DNA of 42,342 nucleotides. It comes from Rhodomicrobium sp. R_RK_3. GTDB taxonomy: Bacteria > Pseudomonadota > Alphaproteobacteria > Rhizobiales > Rhodomicrobiaceae. The notes under the pieces were generated by a model that saw only the letters and a program-made list of their open reading frames with translations, did no database searches and was not told the DNA's origin. The translations under genes and the position numbers were made by a program. Shown piece after piece: positions 25,310-32,192 of this stretch (position 1 is the stretch's first letter; the number at the start of each line of letters is the position of its first letter). The stretch covers positions 1-42,342 of the forward strand of contig NZ_MWLK01000022.1 of NCBI RefSeq assembly GCF_002198715.1. The letters are read 5' to 3'.

Positions 25310-25893
25310 CAGCCGGCCTCCGGCAGCGGCACAATGCCGGCGAGCCATTCGCCCGCCGCCTGTTCCATGGTGATGCGGCGGCCCATGGCGGCGCGGCGCA
25401 GGCGGCGATAGGCGGTGTCCTCGTCGAGACCGTGGCGGCTCATGATCGTCATCACCGCGCCATGCACCAGCGGCCGCATCCGGATGCGCTCGTCCTGGAG
25501 GGCGCGGCGTTCCGCATTCGCGATGCGCTCGAGGTGCACGCAGACGGCCAGCACCATCACCGGATAGATCGCCGAGGCAACCACCGGCTTGGACAGGATC
25601 GCCCCCGCGCCCTGGCCGAGCGCCCAGGCGACGCGGCCCGGCGCTTCCGATTGCAACAGCGCGACGACCGGCAGCGGCGCGGGTTCCTCTTCCCAGGGCA
25701 GCAGGCCGCACCAGCCCTGATCGGCGTCGACGAAGACGATGTCGGCGGGAGTCCGGCCGAGATCGAGCGGTTCCCACTGCACCTGCACGCTGAGGCCCAG
25801 CCGGTTGAGCTGGCGAACCATGCGGCCCATGCTTTCGTCCTGGCGGTGCAAAATCACCGCGCGCCAGCCGACGAGTTCGGGAAGCTGGGTCAT
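25309..25893 (-). CDS. amiR: AmiR-like ANTAR antitermination regulator
   Basis: AmiR binds leader RNA and prevents transcription termination. The 194-residue protein is almost the length of Pseudomonas AmiR (196). Residues 1-110 form a degenerate receiver domain (WRAVILHRQ, ADIVFVDADQG, AILSKPVVASAIYPVM), residues about 112-138 a predicted coiled coil (ERIANAERRALQDERI), and residues about 138-188 the RNA-binding ANTAR domain (VMTIMSRHGLDEDTAYRRLRRAAM, then ITMEQAAGEWLAG). The receiver lacks a clear phosphorylation Asp pocket, consistent with control by AmiC binding. The ATG at 25893 overlaps the amiC stop by 4 bp (ATGA). Its target is most likely the leader at 27048-27120. Confidence 0.93.
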   Translation of the reverse strand: MTQLPELVGWRAVILHRQDESMGRMVRQLNRLGLSVQVQWEPLDLGRTPADIVFVDADQGWCGLLPWEEEPAPLPVVALLQSEAPGRVAWALGQGAGAILSKPVVASAIYPVMVLAVCVHLERIANAERRALQDERIRMRPLVHGAVMTIMSRHGLDEDTAYRRLRRAAMGRRITMEQAAGEWLAGIVPLPEAG

Positions 25894-27041
25894 GACACCA
25901 CCCTCAGATTGCCCCGGCCGCCTTTCATGCGCGCCGTCAGATAGGGATCGGCCGCCATCGCGGGCCGTGATGCGACGATGTCGAAGCCGCCATCCGCCGT
26001 TATCCGCCCGAGATGGAAGGGCAGCGCGGCGTGATTGGTGCGCGGGTCGATGCGCAGCGGCCCATGCGGCGTGTCGAAGCCGCGCCCATGCACGGCGGCT
26101 TTGACGGCGGCGGGATCGTCGCTGCCGGTCTCGGCGATGGCGGCGGCCAGCATGTGGACGGTCGTATAACTCGCCTCGAAGAAGGCCGAAACCCGCCGTC
26201 CCGCCCCGAAGGCGGCCGCGACGCGCGCCTTGAAGGCGACGTTCTCGCGCAGGTCCAGAGTATCGAAATAGCTCGCCGCCGAGAGATTGCCCGCCGCGAT
26301 GCCGTCGCCGACCGCGCCCAGCTCGCATTCCGTCAGATCGCAGCTCACCACGGGACGCCTCTCCGGATGGAAGGCCCTGTCGCGCTCGCCGAGCGCGTGA
26401 TAGGCGCGCAGGAAGGCATAGGACGCGGGGCCGATCAGATTGTTGAGGATGAAGTCCGGCCGGCGCTCGCGGATCTCGCCGATCAGCCGCTCGACATCGG
26501 TCTCCTCCAGCGGCAGGCAGCGCTCGCCGACCACCTCACCGCCGGCTTCCAGAAGCAAATCCCGGGCCAGCCGGTTCATCTCCCAGCCCCAGACGTAATT
26601 GGCGCCGATGAGAAAAGCGCGCTTGCCCTGGCGCGGCATCAGATAGTCGAACAGCGGGATCAGGTGCTGGTTCGGGCAGGCGCCGGTATAGATGACGCTT
26701 TCATTGGCCTCGAAACCCTCATAGGGGCAGACATACCAGAGCAGGCCGTCATGCTTCTCGATCAGCGGGATGACTTCCTTGCGGGCGATCGAGGTGATGG
26801 TGCCGACGATCTGGCGGCAGCCGGCCTCGCCGAGCATGGCGCGGGCCTCGTCGAGATAGCGGCGCGGATCGCCCTGCGGGTCGGCATGGATGGCGTCGAA
26901 GCGGACCGGCGCCGACGGATCCGCCGCCAGTTCGGCCAAGGCGAGATCGGCGCCGTCGCGGCAATCCCGGCCGATGGCGGCATAGGGCCCGCTGGTGGAG
27001 AACAGGATGCCGATCGTGACGCTCTTACCCATCGTGCTCAT
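25890..27041 (-). CDS. amiC: AmiC-like amide sensor, negative regulator of AmiR
   Basis: AmiC is a type I periplasmic-binding-protein-fold sensor that stays in the cytoplasm, holds AmiR silent, and lets it go when a short amide binds. The 383-residue protein (Pseudomonas AmiC 385) lacks a signal peptide. It opens KSVTIGILFSTSGPYAA, has CPYEGFEANESVIYTGACPNQ (the PYEGFE and PNQ blocks of AmiC), then DYLMPRQGKRAFLIGANYVW and the late DTPHGPLRIDPRTNHAALPFHLG. I place the start at ATG 27041, just after the leader terminator; ATG 27032 is an alternative. The longer frame to 27143 would read through the terminator hairpin. No good ribosome binding site is visible apart from TGGGG inside the hairpin's 3' arm. 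Confidence 0.92.
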   Translation of the reverse strand: MSTMGKSVTIGILFSTSGPYAAIGRDCRDGADLALAELAADPSAPVRFDAIHADPQGDPRRYLDEARAMLGEAGCRQIVGTITSIARKEVIPLIEKHDGLLWYVCPYEGFEANESVIYTGACPNQHLIPLFDYLMPRQGKRAFLIGANYVWGWEMNRLARDLLLEAGGEVVGERCLPLEETDVERLIGEIRERRPDFILNNLIGPASYAFLRAYHALGERDRAFHPERRPVVSCDLTECELGAVGDGIAAGNLSAASYFDTLDLRENVAFKARVAAAFGAGRRVSAFFEASYTTVHMLAAAIAETGSDDPAAVKAAVHGRGFDTPHGPLRIDPRTNHAALPFHLGRITADGGFDIVASRPAMAADPYLTARMKGGRGNLRVVS

Positions 27042-27047
27042 CACAAC

Positions 27048-27093
27048 AAAAACCCCACGACGCGCTCCGGCCGAATGGCGGGACGTCATGGGG
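27048..27093 (-). terminator. Intrinsic terminator in the amiC leader (attenuator)
   Basis: On the minus strand CCCCATGACG (27093-27084) pairs with CGTCGTGGGG (27062-27053) over 10 bp with one T-G wobble. TCC/GGA can add pairs inside the loop. TTTTT (27052-27048) follows directly. The hairpin ends six bp before the amiC ATG, so it would stop transcription before the operon. Such a position fits a regulated attenuator, not an operon end. Confidence 0.85.
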
Positions 27094-27120
27094 CGAAACT
27101 GCCCGGCGGCCTCTTCGGCC
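27091..27120 (-). promoter_or_regulatory. Two tandem leader hairpins, candidate AmiR (ANTAR) RNA target
   Basis: On the minus strand hairpin 1 is GGCC-GAAGA-GGCC (27120-27108) and, after 3 nt, hairpin 2 is GGGC-AGTTTC-GCCC (27104-27091). Hairpin 2 has a six-base loop starting with A, and its 3' arm shares the first bases of the terminator's 5' arm. Known ANTAR targets are two short hairpins, the second overlapping a terminator, with hexaloops having A1 and G4. Loop 1 has five bases and loop 2 lacks G4, so the fit is partial. Confidence 0.55.
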
Positions 27121-27159
27121 AATGTCGTCGGCGTGCGATGCACACCGATTAGGCACGCA

Positions 27160-27188
27160 TTTTAAATAAGCATTTAACACATTGTCAA
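27160..27188 (-). promoter_or_regulatory. Promoter of the amiC-amiR-ABC-formamidase operon
   Basis: On the minus strand a perfect -35 TTGACA (27188-27183) is followed after 17 nt by TTAAAA (27165-27160), a weaker -10, in the most AT-rich part of the region. Transcription would start near 27153 and run through about 30 nt, the two hairpins and the terminator before amiC. It lies after the stop of the upstream permease gene, for which I see no terminator. Confidence 0.7.
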
Positions 27189-27244
27189 TGCTGCATTCAA
27201 GGGAGCGGCAGCTTGTCTCGGCGCTTGCAACGCAGCGTGTATTC

Positions 27245-27985
27245 TTAATATCCCGGAAGCCGCATCCGCATCTCGATCCAGCGCAGCAGCACCGTCAGCC
27301 CGCCGGAGAGGATCAGGTAGAGGATGACGGCGTAGACGAAGATGTCGAGGCTGTAGCTGCGGGCAAAGATCGTTCGCGTCTGGCCCATCAGGTCGAGCAC
27401 GGTGATGGTCGAGACCAGCGCGCTGCCCTTCAAGAGCAGCAGCACCTCGTTGCTATAGGCCGGCCAGGCGATGCGCAGCGCCTGCGGCAGCACGATGCGC
27501 CGCATGGTCGTCCACCAGCTCATGCCCGAGGCGACGGCGGCCTCGAGCTGCCCGTTCGGCACATTGACGATGCCGCCCCGGATGATCTCGGCGGAATAGG
27601 CCGAGGTATTGATGGTCAGCACGATCAGCCCGACGGAATAGGCGTCGCGGAACAGCGGCCAGAGCAGGCCGAGGCCGCTCGCCCCGAGCGCGCCGAAGCC
27701 GTAATAGAAGATCCAGAGCTGCACCAGCAGCGGCGTGCCCCGGAACACATAGCTATAAGAATAAGAGAGTGCGGAGAGTATGCTCGAGCGCGACGTCCGC
27801 GCCAATGCGAGGCCGATGGCGAGCGGGAAGCCGATCAACGTGGCTATGACGAGCAGTTCGATCGAAACGAAGAAGCCGTCAATGAAACGGCCGCAACTCG
27901 TGGCGAACAGCGTCGGCGAGACCGGCCGCAGCGCCGCGCAGACCGTGTCCGATGCCCAGATCTTAGCGTCGAAATAGAAATCCAA
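27245..27985 (-). CDS. HisM-like permease of polar amino acid ABC importer
   Basis: The 246-residue membrane protein belongs to the HisMQ/ArtMQ family: five to six membrane segments, the conserved SYVFRGTPLLVQLWIFYYG, and the EAA loop GQLEAAVASGMSWWTTMRRIVLPQALR. It begins with TTG at 27985 (GGGAG upstream), four bases after the TAG of the HisQ-like gene. It is the last gene of the ATPase-binding protein-permease-permease operon. The importer should carry a polar or basic amino acid or opine-like compound. The amiC promoter lies just downstream. Confidence 0.93.
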   Translation of the reverse strand: MDFYFDAKIWASDTVCAALRPVSPTLFATSCGRFIDGFFVSIELLVIATLIGFPLAIGLALARTSRSSILSALSYSYSYVFRGTPLLVQLWIFYYGFGALGASGLGLLWPLFRDAYSVGLIVLTINTSAYSAEIIRGGIVNVPNGQLEAAVASGMSWWTTMRRIVLPQALRIAWPAYSNEVLLLLKGSALVSTITVLDLMGQTRTIFARSYSLDIFVYAVILYLILSGGLTVLLRWIEMRMRLPGY

Positions 27986-27988
27986 GGG

Positions 27989-28702
27989 CTACACTCCCGC
28001 CATGCCGCGCCGCGCCCGCCGCTCCAGGCCGTTGCGGGCAAGGTCGGAGACCCCCGTCAGCACGAGGTAGATGGCGCCGGCGGCGAGGTAGAAGGTCAGC
28101 GGCGCGCGGGTCGATTCGCTGCCGATCTTGGCTTGGCGCAACAGATCGTCGACGGCGATGACGGCGGCGAGCGAGGTGTCCTTCAGCAGCACCATCCAGA
28201 GATTGCCGAGGCCCGGAATCGCAAAGCGCCACATTTGCGGCAGCCGGACGCGGTTGAAGGTCTGCCAGTCCGACATGCCACAAGCGATGGCGGCTTCGAT
28301 CTGCCCGTTCGGCACGGCCATATAGGCGCCACGGAACACTTCGGCCGCATAGGCGCTGAAGATGGCGGCGAGGCCGATGACGGCGGCGAGAAAGCGCGGC
28401 ATCTCGAAAGCAACGTCGAGGCCGACCGCGACCAGCACCGCCTGCACCGCGCGCTCGATGCCGAAATAGAACAGCAGCAGGATCAGGAATTCGGGCGTCG
28501 CCCGGATGAAGGCGATATAGAGGTCGCCGATATAGCGCGGCAGGCGGTGTTTGGAGAGCTTCATCGCCGAGAGCAGCAGGCCGAGGCTGAGGCCCAGCGC
28601 CAGCGCGCAAACCGCGAGCTGCAACGTGACCAGCGTGCCGCGCAGCAGCTCGTCGCCCCAGCCGCCATCGCCAAAACTCAGCAATCCGAGCGCTCCAGTC
28701 AC
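27989..28702 (-). CDS. HisQ-like permease of polar amino acid ABC importer
   Basis: This 237-residue permease pairs with the HisM-like protein. It has the family's IAFIRATPEFLILLLFYFG (the RGTPLL-equivalent, with Ala-Thr-Pro-Glu) and EAA loop GQIEAAIACGMSDWQTFNRVRLPQMWR. It starts with GTG at 28702, preceded by GGAGGAGGG at five nt. About 90 bp separate it from the binding-protein gene, and that gap holds a strong hairpin. The replacement of the usual G by A in the RGTPLL motif is a small peculiarity. Confidence 0.93.
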   Translation of the reverse strand: MTGALGLLSFGDGGWGDELLRGTLVTLQLAVCALALGLSLGLLLSAMKLSKHRLPRYIGDLYIAFIRATPEFLILLLFYFGIERAVQAVLVAVGLDVAFEMPRFLAAVIGLAAIFSAYAAEVFRGAYMAVPNGQIEAAIACGMSDWQTFNRVRLPQMWRFAIPGLGNLWMVLLKDTSLAAVIAVDDLLRQAKIGSESTRAPLTFYLAAGAIYLVLTGVSDLARNGLERRARRGMAGV

Positions 28703-28737
28703 GCCGCCCTCCTCCGTCCGCGCAATCGCATAAGAGA

Positions 28738-28766
28738 ATGCCGCGCGGAGGTGATCCGCGCGGCAT
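28738..28766 (-). terminator. Perfect 12-bp hairpin between binding-protein and permease genes
   Basis: ATGCCGCGCGGA and TCCGCGCGGCAT pair over all 12 bases around a 5-nt loop, 30 bp after the binding-protein stop. On the minus strand it is followed by TTCTCTT, a poor T-tract. It could act as a partial terminator or as a block to 3' decay, leaving more binding-protein mRNA than permease mRNA. Confidence 0.7.
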
Positions 28767-28796
28767 CGTCCGTCTCAGGACGCCGTCATCATCCGA

Positions 28797-29552
28797 TCAA
28801 AAAATATCGAACGGGAAATATTTGGCGTTGAGCTTGCCATAGGTGCCGTTGTCGCGGATGGCCTTGAGGGCCTTGTTGAAGGCGCTTTGCAGCTCGGTGT
28901 CGCCTTTGCGGACGGCGATGCCGATCTTGTCGTTGAGGTCGATCTTCTCGCCGACGAACTCATATTCCGGCTTGTCCTTCAGCCAGTCATAGGCCGGGTA
29001 GACGTCGGAGACGAGCGCGTCGAGGCGGCCGGCCTCCAGGTCGCTATAGGCGGCGGTCTGCGTATCGTAGAGCTTCACGGTCGAGGTGCGGCCGAGCTTG
29101 TCTTCCGAATAGGTCGCGGCGACCGTCGAGCGCTGCGCGCCGACCGTCTTGCCCTTCAGCCCGTCCGGACCGGTGATGCCCGAGCCCTTCTTGGCCAGGA
29201 TGCGCAGGTAGTTCGAATAATACGGGTTGGTGAAGTCGACCTTCTGCTTGCGCTCGTCAGTGATCGACATCGAGGCGGAGATGGCGTCGTATTTCTTCGC
29301 CTCGAGGCCGGGGATGATGCCATCCCAATCCTGCGCGACGATCTCGCATTTCGCCTTCATCTCCTCGCAAAGCGCCTTGGCGATATCGACGTCGAAGCCG
29401 ATCAGCGCGCCGGTCGAATCCTTGGCGTTGAAGGGCGGGTAGGCGCCTTCGGTGGCGATGGTGATGGTCTTTTGCTGCGCCCCGGCCGGGCCGGCGGCAA
29501 TCGCGCCGGCGACGACAAGCGAAGCGAACATCAGTTGTTTCAACATGCGCAT
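28797..29552 (-). CDS. Periplasmic amino acid binding protein (HisJ/ArgT-like)
   Basis: The 251-residue protein has a signal peptide ending GPAGA near residue 25 and the family 3 binding-protein core: TIATEGAYPPFNAKDSTGALIGFDVDIAKALCEEMKAKCEIV, then WDGIIPGLEAKKYDAISASMSIT, ending KALKAIRDNGTYGKLNAKYF. EGAYPPFN and GFDVDIA are typical of lysine/arginine/ornithine or histidine and opine binders. The paired cysteines (CEEMKAKC) match the disulfide of HisJ/LAO proteins. The start ATG at 29552 follows AAGGGA. Basic amino acids or opines are the best guess for the ligand. Confidence 0.94.
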   Translation of the reverse strand: MRMLKQLMFASLVVAGAIAAGPAGAQQKTITIATEGAYPPFNAKDSTGALIGFDVDIAKALCEEMKAKCEIVAQDWDGIIPGLEAKKYDAISASMSITDERKQKVDFTNPYYSNYLRILAKKGSGITGPDGLKGKTVGAQRSTVAATYSEDKLGRTSTVKLYDTQTAAYSDLEAGRLDALVSDVYPAYDWLKDKPEYEFVGEKIDLNDKIGIAVRKGDTELQSAFNKALKAIRDNGTYGKLNAKYFPFDIF

Positions 29553-29607
29553 CGAGATCCCTTTCTGTGATGGCTGTATTGGCGGCAGGTTTGGCTTTGG
29601 ATGTCCA

Positions 29608-30411
29608 TCATTGCAGGATGTTGGACAGGAATTTCTGGCAAGCCTCGGTCTGGGGCCTGCGGAACAGCTCGGCCGGCGTCCCTTGCTCCGCGATCCCCCC
29701 CTGGTGCAGGAAGATCACCTTGTTCGAGACTTCCCGAACGAAACTCATTTCGTGGCTGACCACAACCATGGTGCGGCCTTCCGCCGCCAGGTCGCGCATC
29801 ACCTTCAGCACTTCGCCGACCAGTTCGGGATCGAGCGCCGAGGTCGGCTCGTCGAACAGCAGGATCTTCGGCTCCATGCAGAGCGCCCGGGCGATTGCGG
29901 CCCGCTGCTGCTGGCCGCCCGAGAGCTGCGCCGGATAGGCATTGCGCTTGTCGGCGATGCCGACGCGGGCGAGCAGCGCCTCCGCCTTGTCGCGCGTCTC
30001 GGCTTTCGGCGCGTTGAGCACGTGGATCGGCGCTTCCATGACATTTTCGATGATGGTCTTGTGGGACCACAGGTTGAAGCTCTGGAACACCATGGCGAGG
30101 CGCGCCCGCATCAGCCGCACCGCCTTCTGGTCGCGGATGCGGCGCGGTCCGCCATCGTCCTGCGACAGCGGCAGCCGCACGCCGTCGATCCAGATATCGC
30201 CCCGGTCGGGAATGGCGAGAAGGTTGATGCAGCGCAAGAGCGTGCTCTTGCCCGAGCCCGACGCGCCGATCAGCGACACGACCTCGTGCTGGGCGGCTTC
30301 GAGTGAAACCCCCTTGAGCACTTCCAGCTCGGCGTAGCGCTTATAGATGTTCTGGACGCTCAAATAGGACTGGATGGGACCGGTAGAAGATCGCTCCGGC
30401 ACTTCATCCAT
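29608..30411 (-). CDS. HisP-like ATPase of polar amino acid ABC importer
   Basis: The 267-residue ATPase has Walker A GASGSGKST, signature LSGGQQQR, Walker B ILLFDEPTSALD and the switch histidine in VVVSHEMSFVREV. The insert DQKAVRLMRARLAMVFQSFNLWSHKT is the HisP-type Q-loop region. I take the ATG at 30411, with AAGGGG seven nt upstream; earlier in-frame starts give an atypical tail. It is the first gene of the operon. No other ATPase gene of this family is nearby. Confidence 0.95.
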   Translation of the reverse strand: MDEVPERSSTGPIQSYLSVQNIYKRYAELEVLKGVSLEAAQHEVVSLIGASGSGKSTLLRCINLLAIPDRGDIWIDGVRLPLSQDDGGPRRIRDQKAVRLMRARLAMVFQSFNLWSHKTIIENVMEAPIHVLNAPKAETRDKAEALLARVGIADKRNAYPAQLSGGQQQRAAIARALCMEPKILLFDEPTSALDPELVGEVLKVMRDLAAEGRTMVVVSHEMSFVREVSNKVIFLHQGGIAEQGTPAELFRRPQTEACQKFLSNILQ

Positions 30412-30773
30412 GATCTCGCCCCTTGGCGCAAGTTTTGCTCCAGCAGGCGCAATAAGCGCCCGCTTGACGCTAGCGTTAGTCCACATGGCCCGCAAGCTTT
30501 TTCAATCCCCTCCGGCGCCGGATTGGCGCCCTGCTGCAACCTCGATACGACATCACCTTCCGCCCCGCCCGATCCGTGAGCATTCGCTCCGATTGCAGCT
30601 TCCTAATTCAGCACCTGTGCCAAAGCTGCAACGCCACCAGTGCCTTAGGACGGCTCCATCATATTTAATTCTGGATTTAATCAAATTAAGCGGGAATCTT
30701 ATGTTCCATCGAAGGGGATGGAGGCTGGGAGGCTGCCCGCCCTTCTTTAGGCACTCATGGGGGAGAGATATAG
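30412..30773. promoter_or_regulatory. Divergent intergenic region with a 9-bp inverted repeat
   Basis: This 362-bp gap separates the divergent ATPase and porin genes and holds promoters for both. TTGCAGCTT (30593-30601) and AAGCTGCAA (30623-30631) are a perfect dyad, centres 30 bp apart, which could be an operator. A GGCGC-AATAA-GCGCC dyad lies near 30446-30460. The 60 bp around 30660-30710 are AT-rich, as expected for the porin promoter. The porin leader would be about 70 nt or longer. I see no coding frame. Confidence 0.45.
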
Positions 30774-31931
30774 ATGGTAAGTCGTATTACATTGGTCGCA
30801 GCTGCAAGCATGTTGCTTGGTGCTGCAATGACGCCGGCGAAGGCCGCCGACCTCGGCAAGGGCGGCGTTTCAGACCTGGAAGACCGCGTTGCTGAACTGG
30901 AAGCAACCGTTGCTCGCAAGGGCAACCGCGTCGTCACGCTGCAGCTCTACGGCACGGTCGCCAAGGGCCTGCTGATCTGGGACGACGGCAATGACTCCGA
31001 CGCTTATGTCGTCGACAATGACGCGATCACCACGATCCTCGGCTTCAAGGGCGAAGCTCAGATCAATCCCGGCCTGAAGGCTGGTTACAAGATCGAACTC
31101 GGCGTGAGCGACTCCTCGTCGGCTGGCGTCAGCGCGACTGACGACGAAGGCGACGGCGGCGCGACACTCTCGATCCGTCAGAACAACGTGTATATCGAGA
31201 GCTCCACTTACGGCCGGTTCACGATCGGTCAGCAGTCGACCGCTTCGGACGGTGCAGCGGAAATCAGCCTCGCCAACACGCTGATCGTCGCCAATCCCGA
31301 CCACACGCCGAACTTCGATGTTGTGAACGGCAGGGGCACAGTTCAGCAGTACGCCGCTGATTTTGATGGCGGCCGCGACGACCTGATCCGTTATGACTCG
31401 CCGTCCGTTTACGGCTTCATTTTGTCGGCCGCTTGGGGCGACGACAACTATTATGACGTAGCTCTGCGCTTCGCGAAGGAATTCAATTCCGTCAAGGTTG
31501 CAGCAGGTATTGCATACGCTAAGGCTGAAGACGATAACGTCACCTCCGATCTCGGCACGTACGAGCAGGTGGTTGGTTCTATCTCCGTGATGCATGTGCC
31601 GACCGGCCTGTTCGCCAACTTTGCGGCTGGCCAGCGTGACAACGAAGATACCGATGTCGAGGGTAGCTTCTACTTCGCGCAGGCCGGTATCGAACGGAAG
31701 TTCTTCTCATACGGCGCCACGACGCTGTATGGTGAGTACGGCAATTATGAAGACATTACCTTCGAAGGCACGAGTGCCGAACTCTGGGGCCTCGGCGTCG
31801 TTCAGCACATCGACGCAGCCGCAATGGACCTCTATGCTCAGGCTCGTTTCTGGTCGTTTGAGGACGATGCTTTGGCTGGTGACCCGGAAGATGTCTCCTC
31901 GCTCATGATCGGCGCGAAGATCGACTTCTAA
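30774..31931 (+). CDS. Outer membrane porin (Porin_2 family)
   Basis: The 385-residue protein has a signal peptide ending TPAKA at about residue 24, then a coiled-coil stretch SDLEDRVAELEATVARKGNR, as in Hyphomicrobiales Omp2-type porins, and a beta-barrel body of alternating polar/apolar strands (VVTLQLYGTVAKGLLIWDD, IRQNNVYIESSTYGRFTIGQQ, MDLYAQARFWSFEDD). It ends in Phe, the usual last residue for insertion by the BAM machine. Loops are rich in Asp and Glu, suggesting a cation-friendly channel. GGGGGAGAG precedes the ATG. Codons are less GC-extreme than in neighbouring genes (many GCT, GTT, CGT), which suggests high expression. A strong terminator follows. Confidence 0.93.
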   Translation: MVSRITLVAAASMLLGAAMTPAKAADLGKGGVSDLEDRVAELEATVARKGNRVVTLQLYGTVAKGLLIWDDGNDSDAYVVDNDAITTILGFKGEAQINPGLKAGYKIELGVSDSSSAGVSATDDEGDGGATLSIRQNNVYIESSTYGRFTIGQQSTASDGAAEISLANTLIVANPDHTPNFDVVNGRGTVQQYAADFDGGRDDLIRYDSPSVYGFILSAAWGDDNYYDVALRFAKEFNSVKVAAGIAYAKAEDDNVTSDLGTYEQVVGSISVMHVPTGLFANFAAGQRDNEDTDVEGSFYFAQAGIERKFFSYGATTLYGEYGNYEDITFEGTSAELWGLGVVQHIDAAAMDLYAQARFWSFEDDALAGDPEDVSSLMIGAKIDF

Positions 31932-31954
31932 TTGCGATAATATCGCGGTGCTGG

Positions 31955-31986
31955 AGGGGCCCCTTCTCGGGGCCCCTTTCGTTTTT
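31955..31986 (+). terminator. Intrinsic terminator of the porin gene
   Basis: AGGGGCCCC and GGGGCCCCT pair around TTCTC (31955-31977), followed by TTTCGTTTTT. It lies 24 bp after the porin stop. The stem is long and GC-only, consistent with a highly expressed single-gene transcript. Confidence 0.93.
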
Positions 31987-32192
31987 GAGAACTCCACCCG
32001 CCTGCGACTGATTCGTCTCCGAAGGCCGCCGCAGACCACGTAAGTGATTCGGCACTTGCCTACCTCCGCCCGGAATTGCTAGCGCCATAGCGACCGAATC
32101 GACCGGCGGCGGCGCTCAGCTCGCCGCGGTTGCGCTGCCATCGGCCTTTCGCGCCGCCGCGCGGGCCGGATAGCCGATAGCCAAGAGATCCA

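Noticed and set aside
24461-25777. A longer version of the DppC-like protein with about 156 extra N-terminal residues
   Set aside because: The extra part overlaps amiR in another frame and is Arg/Gly-rich; the ATG at 25309 matches the family N-terminus.
27042-27143. Longer amiC start at 27143 adding 34 residues
   Set aside because: The extension would encode the leader hairpins and terminator as protein, and other AmiC proteins begin a few residues before the IGILFS-like strand.
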